Positions 57,285 through 64,000 of a stretch of 64,000 nucleotides of DNA are shown here, in pieces. Source of the stretch: Penium margaritaceum (Eukaryota; Streptophyta; Zygnematophyceae; Desmidiales; Peniaceae); the NCBI GenBank assembly GCA_023375785.1, contig SZWC01006672.1, positions 67,427 to 131,426 on the forward strand. Direction: 5' to 3'. The position numbers and the translations under genes were made by a program. Within the stretch, counting starts at the first letter, position 1; each line of letters opens with the position of its first letter. The notes under the pieces are model-generated. The model had not been told where the DNA came from. It made no database searches and saw only the letters and a list, made by a program, of their open reading frames with translations.

Positions 57285-57680
57285 CCCCTAGTTGAACTGG
57301 GAGGTCTGGGTTTCATTTTTTCACTTGCCCGGGAACCTGCTGGGCTCCGCGGTAGCGGGGGTCGGCAGGTCCCCTTTCTTCTTTCACCGCGTCTCCCGCA
57401 TGTCACAAACCCCACCAAATTGTGGACAAACCCCTAGTTACACTGGGGGTTTGGGTTTTATTTTTAAAATTGCCCAGGAACCTGCCGGACCCCGCAGTAG
57501 CAGGGCCCAGCAGATCCCCTTTCTTCTATCACAGCATGCGTCGCGTCTTGCAAACCCCCCAAATCCTCAACAAACCCCTTAGTTAAAATGGGGGAGTTGA
57601 GATTTTTTCTTTCCTTGCCCGGGCACCTGCCGGGCCCCGCGGTAGTGGGGCCCAGCAGGTTCCCTTTCTTTTTTTCACAA
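57285..57680. repeat. 145-bp tandem repeat, three copies, palindromic core
   Basis: Copies start with ccccta/ttagtt at about 57285, 57431 and 57576 (tagtt at 57289, 57435 and 57580; spacing 146 and 145). The third copy is partial. Each holds a core such as CCTGCcGGGCCCC...GGGGCCCaGCAGG (copy 3, arms 57626-57638 and 57647-57659), followed by a ccctttctt segment. Copies differ at about 20% of sites, so the repeat is old. Confidence 0.88.
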
Positions 57681-57694
57681 CAGGCTCCTCTCGT

Positions 57695-57768
57695 CGGTCA
57701 TCGCAAGTTCACAGGGAGGTTCCACTAGTTCCACCGGCAAAACCCCTCCTACGAGCTCGCGATGACCG
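57695..57768. other. Long-range inverted repeat
   Basis: CGGTCATCGC (57695-57704) and GCGATGACCG (57759-57768) are perfect reverse complements, 54 bases apart. Confidence 0.75.
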
Positions 57769-57804
57769 GAAAAGGTTGACTTCGCCCTCGAAGCCGGGCT
57801 TCGG

Positions 57805-57846
57805 CCCCCAAAACATTCACTCATTTGTGAGTGTATTTTTTGGGGG
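57805..57846. other. Hairpin, 19-base arms
   Basis: Arms 57805-57823 and 57828-57846 pair at 17 of 19 positions around a 4-base loop; the outer ends are CCCCC and GGGGG. It closes the structured block. Confidence 0.8.
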
Positions 57847-57849
57847 TGA

Positions 57850-60470
57850 TTAACCATACCTCAGAGGGTGAACTACTGTCTCCATGTGGCTGATTTGTAA
57901 TTGTTGTCTTTGTCGAATTGCAGCTACCGAGTCGCTTCCTTGTTGGTTGGCTGGCGCCAATTGTGCTTGCCGGACCGTTTCCTGCAAGAGACCATTTATT
58001 AACCATTCCCAACGGTCTGTTGTGAGTTTTAGCACCACAGAGAATGTTGGGGAGGTCCGCGCATGGAGTCGTGCTGGTCATGCCAAGATCTCTTTTCTGC
58101 TGTTTCCAGAGTTCATGGGTACAAAGGAATAATGTCATCGGTGACCCCAATGTCATCCGTGTCTTGTGGACAGTGACATTCTTTTCCAACACATTTGGTC
58201 TCAACCCTTCCCTTCATCATTGTAATCACCTAATCACTTCAAACTGATGACACAGACTACTATGGGACAGATTAGGTTACATACACAGCAAGTGTTGCAA
58301 CCTTAGCAGAAAAAAGCTGGAAGGTCCTCTGTCTTTGGGTCAAAAGAAAGATTTGGTAACCCTTGAGACATCAACCTGGTCTGCACATTACACATTGAAG
58401 CAAATTTCATCACCAGGTGATCATGAGGACGTTGGTAACTATGGTACTTGAATGAGAATATGCAGAGGCTTCCACAATAGTAAATTATAATGGTTCAGAT
58501 AATAGAACTTACCAATAAAGGGTAGGGTGAGAACTGGAAACACATCGGAAAAACCACAGAAAATGGTATTGTGGGTACACTCTGTGGGTTACAATGAAAA
58601 CTGAACTTCTACTATGAGATGACGGCTCCATTCATGGGCATGAGACTATCTACACTTACAATACGGTAATACTACCTATGGCGACATTGGTCTGCAAGGG
58701 ACATTGGCAACAGGGCTCTCGTTGGACGGCGGGTTCCAGCACCAGGCCATGGTCAACCAAAAGGACTGCTGAGGACGCACCTCTCACACCTTAGATTGGT
58801 GGTTTCTTGTCTGACCACAGCGGACATTGTCATCCGTGTATGATATACTCAATACCCCTGCACAACATAGGTTGAAAAATATTGTTGTACTAGTTGAAGA
58901 CCAAACTACCGTAATAATGGACAAAAAACTGTCAGTACTCGATTGAGACACAATCTTGGATGCTTAGACAAGGATGTATTTTGTTACTGAATCTAAAACC
59001 CAGTCCACAAAGACCTCCTTATTTTCATTTAACACAAAATAGGTACAAACCAACAGAACTACTTTCCAATAGATTATTTTCAGAGTTCTTGCAACAAAAT
59101 GTGTGTAATCAATAGTAGATTTTCCCAAATTCTTTTTCTTCTACATGATCCTAGTTATACCATATCTCATTAATTAGGCATTACATTGTTTTCAAAGCTA
59201 ACACTAGGGAACTCAACGTGGAAGCTGTGTACATCACTAATTACTTCAGAAAAAAACTAACATAAGTTCCTCAAGCTTTGCAAACTAGCGTTATACAATG
59301 AATTTGGTTAATTGTATCAAATGTTTACATTACTGTCATACATACATGCCACGTTCAAGTATCCAAAACTTGACCACCACGAATTAGCTTCACAAAGCGA
59401 CAAAGTTATTAAACAGCTACGTGGGTTGAATATTATCGACGTCCATTGAGTACCATCGTGAAAACGTGTGAATACTTAGCTCTCCATGCTTACTGCCATC
59501 ACCTAAGCTGGCAAACCTCGCTTCAGTACAAGTTCTCTAGTTTACATACTCTGGATGAGCCATTCTCCATATTCGAGAGCTTATGTTGAAGTGGAACAAC
59601 CGATATTCTTCACATTGATAAACCTTGTGTGTTATTCTACTGAGAAGCGTTTCAAAGAACCATCCTTTTAGCATACCACCAAACGAGATAACATGAAGCG
59701 AATCTTTTTTCCTGGAACTTTGTGGATTATTCTTTTAGAAACTTTACTTGCGTGCATGATACAGTATTGTAAAACTCTTCATATGTGAATGGTACTTCTG
59801 ATGCACTCGGAATTACAAAAACATAATAGAGCTCGGATTATATTGTCAACCCAAAATAGCACAGAAATAATATATTTGACAATGACGCTTAACATAGCCA
59901 TCGCTTTTTTATGCCGCAAACAAAACATGTAACAATGAGAACCAAATGAACAATAATTTGCTGCACGGTTCATCTTACAAACTTCATTCCATACCATTGT
60001 TCAAGACATAAAGAAGCAAACATGTGTTTGCATCTTTATGACCAAAGTCTATATACCTTTGATAGCAACAGCATTTCGGATGTAACAGTGCCGCGTATGA
60101 TGTTCTTTCAGGACGTCAACCTTTTTCAAAGGAGCCACTTGTTCACAGACTGTCTGGGATGTGCTCACTACCATCAGACCACGGCACCTTGCACGACTTG
60201 CAACTTCCATACAAGACACTACACCAACCATTCCTCAAGCAACAACTGTTGTTGTTTTTAGCAGCAATGTTGGTTTGTGTCAGCTCCAGTGTGTCGACAC
60301 TCCAAGTTTGGCGGCACAGGTTATCTGGCTGGACTACGTTACGGCACTAGGTGAAGCACTTCAAGCTAATCCATCCCAACAAGTAGCAACTGTGCATCCA
60401 CATACTACACGCAGTTTTGGCAAAAATAGCATCTCAACAACTGTGTCATATCATCACTAGATGATTTAAC
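57850..60470. other. Stretch with no recognised gene
   Basis: 57850-58204 has minus-strand frames of 62 and 127 codons with Gln/Arg-rich, protein-like text ('GSDSVAAIRQRQQLQ') but no known family. From 58240 to 60000 the sequence is AT-rich with only short frames. 60020-60430 has overlapping plus frames under 100 codons, not recognised. Confidence 0.4.
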
Positions 60471-60477
60471 CGGTAGA

Positions 60478-60830
60478 AACCAGCAGCAACCAGCAGTTAC
60501 TATTGGCAACCAGCAGCAACCAGCGACAACTAGCAGCTACCAGCGGCACTCAGCTGCTAGCAATAGCAACCAAGCCAACCAACGGCAACAACCGGCAACC
60601 AACGGTAACGATAGTCAACTACCAGCAATCAGCGGCAACCAGCAATAACCATGGGCAACCAGTATCAACAAGTGGCGACCAACAGCAACCAGCGGTAACC
60701 AGCGGCAAACAACAGCAATGAGCAGCAACCAGCAGCATCCAGCGGCAACCAGCACCATCCAATGGCAACCAGTGGCAGCCAGCCGCAACCACCAACAACC
60801 AATGGCAACAAGATACAACCAACGATGTTG
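60478..60830. repeat. 10-bp minisatellite (CAACCAGCGG type)
   Basis: About 35 degenerate copies of a 10-bp unit near CAACCAGCGG or CAACCAGCAG, in strict register for long stretches (clear at 60720-60810). The minus-strand frame gives 10-residue Trp/Leu/Val/Cys-rich repeats, a by-product of the period. Confidence 0.92.
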
Positions 60831-61550
60831 AAGACACCAGGAGGAGGGTGAGGCCGGAGGAGAGAAGATGGAGGAGAGAGGAGGAGAGAGGTGGCGTGAG
60901 TTAGCCGTAACCGAGAGCCGGGTGGCTCTTGGTTCTTGAGAGGGGAGATGCCGAGAGTTAACCGCGGAGCCAACTTTGGCTCTCGGGTATGTGAGGGGGA
61001 GGGAGCTTTCAAGAACTATGAGGGGGATGGCTCTCGGGAGCTGTGAGGGGAGATCGAGGCCAGGGACTTAGTCTAGAGTGGGGATTGAGGCAAGAGTTCA
61101 ATGTTTTTTGGAAAAGAATGAGCAGAAAAAGTGGGCCACGCTGACCCCTATTAGACCGCGTGGCTCAACTCACATGGTTCGTCACACAGAGTGGCAAACC
61201 ACACAGAGTGCACATGACTCGCTAGAGAAAAACATCAAGCGCAACCTCCCAAACATGTAGATGGCGTGACTTATGTTGCACAAGGAACGAGCATGTAAAG
61301 TAGGCTGCAACACACCACATAAGAGTAGGACTAACCTAGGTCCGCTAACAATGTTTGCTACTTTAACACAGTAGCGCAAGCAAGAGTAGGTGGTGCAAGC
61401 GGAATACCAGAACACCACAATACTAGCAACAACAATTAGAGAGAGATGGCCGGTAGAGACAAAGCGCACATCGCTAAGACGGAGAGGAGGTACACAAAGG
61501 AGACACCAGCCACACTCCAACGCACGGAGTCCGGCAAGGGCACCGACTTG
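60831..61550. other. Stretch with no recognised gene
   Basis: Begins with a purine-rich segment (ggaggagagaggaggagag, near 60870), then unique sequence. No frame resembles a known protein. Confidence 0.4.
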
Positions 61551-61835
61551 CACGCCACCAAAAGCACCCCATCTCAGCACCAGTCCAGAAGCACCCGCCC
61601 AGAAGTGCTCCATCTACGAGCACCCCACAACGAGCACCACTCCAAGAGCACCCCACCAGAAGCACTCCACCAGAAGCACCCCACCATCAGCACCAGTCCA
61701 AGAGCACCCGTCTAGAAGTGCCCCATCTAGGAGCACCCCACAAGAAGCACCACTCTAAGAGCGCTCATCCAGAAGCACCCTACCAAAAGCACCCGCCCGG
61801 TGCACGCCGCCAGAAGCACCCCACCGCGAGGAGCA
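61551..61835. repeat. Degenerate minisatellite (AGCACCCCACCAGA type)
   Basis: A loosely repeated unit of about 14-17 bp around AGCACCCCACCAGA, clearest at 61640-61690 where three units follow at 14-bp spacing. A larger repeat of about 125 bp (cagcaccagtcca...agaagtgc) appears twice, near 61575 and 61695. Confidence 0.8.
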
Positions 61836-62107
61836 ATAACCCAGAATTACCCAGGAAGGAAGGGGGGGTGGGGCTCCATAGTAAAGAGTCAAGGGCCTAC
61901 ATCCCAATGCCCATGGGCACAGGACGACAGAGGCACACAAAGGAAACAAAGGAAGGAGAAGAGGGGAGGAACGGGATATCAGAATGGACACAGACAGATG
62001 GGAGACACCAGGCCAACGGCATGGGGCAGCGAGTGCAGAAGAACCTACAAGGGAGGGACACCCAGAGGGAAGAAGCCCAGAGCAGGTGAAAAAACATATT
62101 ACATAGA

Positions 62108-63675
62108 TTACATCATAAGAGCGGTCATCGAGCAGAGGACCAAACGATGCAGGCAGGGGTAATGAAGAAGAAAAGAAGAATTGCAGTCTAACGGGGGATG
62201 GGTACAAAGGCCGACATCACCGATACTCAAAGTGAAGGCAGTCTGATGGAGAGCCTTTGTGAGCAATTCCATGGGCTTGAAGTCGGCAGAGATGAATCGG
62301 AGAGAGACATCGCCGGCCGTGATAACTTTGTGCACGTAGTGTTGCTCAACATTGATGTGCTTGGTACAACAATGAAGCACACCGGCATTCATGGCAATGG
62401 CCAACCCACTCTCACTATCCGTGTGGAGGGGCACAATCAGGGTGGGGAGGCGATGCTTGCCAAGAAGACGACAGAGCCACACTACCGAGACGACAACACC
62501 ACCCAAAGCCATACACTCAACCTCCCTAGTGCTGCAAGCGACACGACCTTGCTTCCCACTATACCAAGCATTGGTAGCAGTGCCAAGGAGACAAAGGAAG
62601 CCGCTGGGGCTGCGAGCGTCCGAATTGCAAGCATAGTTACTATCGCCATAGCCCTGCGGGACTAGCTTGTCAGACCCAGCCTGGAAAACAAGGCCGGCTT
62701 GGACAGAACCAAGGGCGTACTGAAGGATGTATGCGGCTGCCTGGAGATGAGCCGTGGAAGGCTTGCGGGCATACTGGGTAAAGACATTCACCGTACAAGC
62801 GATATGTAGACGAGTGGTACCAGCCAGGTACGTGAGCGGACCAATGATGGACTAGAGGGTGACGGCTCACTCAAACGCACCGGACTCTGTGTCATGGGCC
62901 ACACAAAGGGTGTGCTAGGTGCCCAGTGGCATGGGCGAGGAGGTAGCAGGAAGGGGGCGATAGAGGTCGATAGAGGAGGCAAAGCGGTACGCAAGGGTCC
63001 AAACATAGAGCTCCTGATGGACCAACAAACAGCCAGGAAGGTGCTCAATTGGCATCCCCAAGAACATGGCTGCATCGCCAAGATCCTTCATGTTGTACGC
63101 CAAGGAGAGGAGACCCTTCGCCTTGAAGATCACTGAGGAGGAAGGAGAGGTGATGAAGACGGGTACGGGAGTCGTGCCACCAAAGAAGAGGAAGGGGTCG
63201 GACCGACTAGGACACAAACCACCGCAGATAAGGGTGGACAAGAGTTCATTGTTCCAACAACGAGGAGACCGGCAACGACCGTAGAGCACGCGACGAAGGC
63301 GGCACATCCATCCGGTACCATCAGAAAATCCAGGAGGCTAGACCATGTACAACTCCTCCTTAAGACGACCGTGGAGAAACCCGTTGTTCACGTCTACCTG
63401 ATGAAAATCCCACTAAAAGTGAGCTGCGAACACAAGACAACGCGACCTGTAGTAAAACGGCCGACAGGGGTGTAGGTTTCGGTAAAATCAATGCCAGAGA
63501 CCTGGGAGTAGCCCTTGGCGGTAAGAGAAGCCTTGTACCGGTCGAGGACATCCAAGGCGGTGAAATTCTTTTGCAAGATCCACTTGGCCTTGATCGTTAT
63601 CGGATCGGGAGGAAGGTCAACGAGCTCGAGCACACCACGCTCAGCCAGAGTGGCAAGCTTTGCGACACAAGCCAC
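62108..63675 (-). pseudogene. Element F RT and RNase H
   Basis: Near 63675-63394, 'GVLELVDLPPDPITIKAKWI' and 'YSQVSGIDFTETYTPVGRF' mark the N-terminal part of copia RT (RVT_2). Near 63300-62920, 'VLYGRCRSPRCWN' and 'DLGDAAMFLGMPIE' continue it. 62791-62108 is RNase H and the C-terminus: 'YGDSNYACNSDARSPSGFLC', 'STREVECMALGGV', 'TKHINVEQHYVH' and 'MELLTKALHQTAF'. Fossil. Confidence 0.87.
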
Positions 63676-64000
63676 GTGCCAGGCAGCAGCATCCGGGCAA
63701 GCAAGAGTGTTGCAAATGGTGGGGGGAATGGACTTGTCAAGGAAAGAGGGAGGGAAGGAAGTGGACTAGGCCGATGTGACCGCAAGGGCACTTGCAGCAG
63801 ATCCAGAGGCGCCAACAAAGTGATAGTCAGTGCATGCATTGAGGGCATGGCGAAACTCCAGATGAAAAAAGTGGCGACCATGGGCGTGACCGGGATGGAA
63901 GGTGTAAGGCAACAGAGCGTGAGGCCGAGGGGGCATAAGTACGGAGGAGGGCAGAGGTGAGGAGGGTAGGGGGTGAGCAGAGATTGCCAAAGAGGGGGGA
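62108..64000 (-). mobile_element. Copia element F, fossil, cut by the window end
   Basis: A Ty1/copia coding region on minus, from RT near the right window edge to the end of RNase H at about 62200. No LTR was identified in the window. It differs clearly from A, C, D and E in RT and RNase H sequence. Broken, with several breaks. Confidence 0.85.

Overview
The window reads as repeat-dominated nuclear DNA of a large-genome eukaryote, most likely a green plant or plant-like (streptophyte) alga. The reasons are several Ty1/copia LTR retrotransposons, some with an initiator-Met-tRNA-type primer site, a tRNA-derived SINE, long satellite arrays, and a Helitron carrying OTU and endonuclease domains, which flowering-plant Helitrons normally lack. 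The organism is inference; no species-specific gene is visible. I found no confident host protein-coding gene, rRNA, tRNA gene or CRISPR array.

Layout. 1-1845: copies of two LTR families, with a solo LTR of family A inserted in an LTR of family B. 1866-14576: an 11-bp satellite array, interrupted once by a short LTR element of family B (2851-6386). 14577-16300: no recognised gene. 16301-22200: decayed coding-like sequence with one clear gypsy-type Gag ORF (18002-18856) and an unrecognised coiled-coil-like frame (20759-21673). 22405-30133: an old copia element E (+), split by a much younger copia element A (-) with about 98% similar LTRs and a perfect CAAAC target-site duplication; the assembly around A has a 586-N gap and a local duplication at a single N. 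30134-33060: non-coding sequence with a possible copia relic.

34180-54990: the centrepiece, a decayed minus-strand Helitron of the Helitron2/Helentron type. In transcription order: OTU peptidase, DUF6570-like domain, Rep (HUH motif and paired tyrosines), PIF1-family helicase, exo/endonuclease-phosphatase-like endonuclease, and probably an RPA-like protein. Its Rep is split by copia element D (46004-52339, -), and its helicase by copia element C (38023-43945, +, TSD GTTGG) and by a tRNA-derived SINE (36905-37342). Reading across these insertions shows that the fragments belong to one element.

57107-57846: a compact block of hairpins flanking three 145-bp tandem repeats. 60478-60830 and 61551-61835: two minisatellites. 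62108-64000: a copia relic F (-), cut by the window end.

Relative ages from LTR pairs (estimated by eye): A youngest (about 2% divergence), then C (7-8%), D (about 10%), B (older). The Helitron predates C, D and the SINE.
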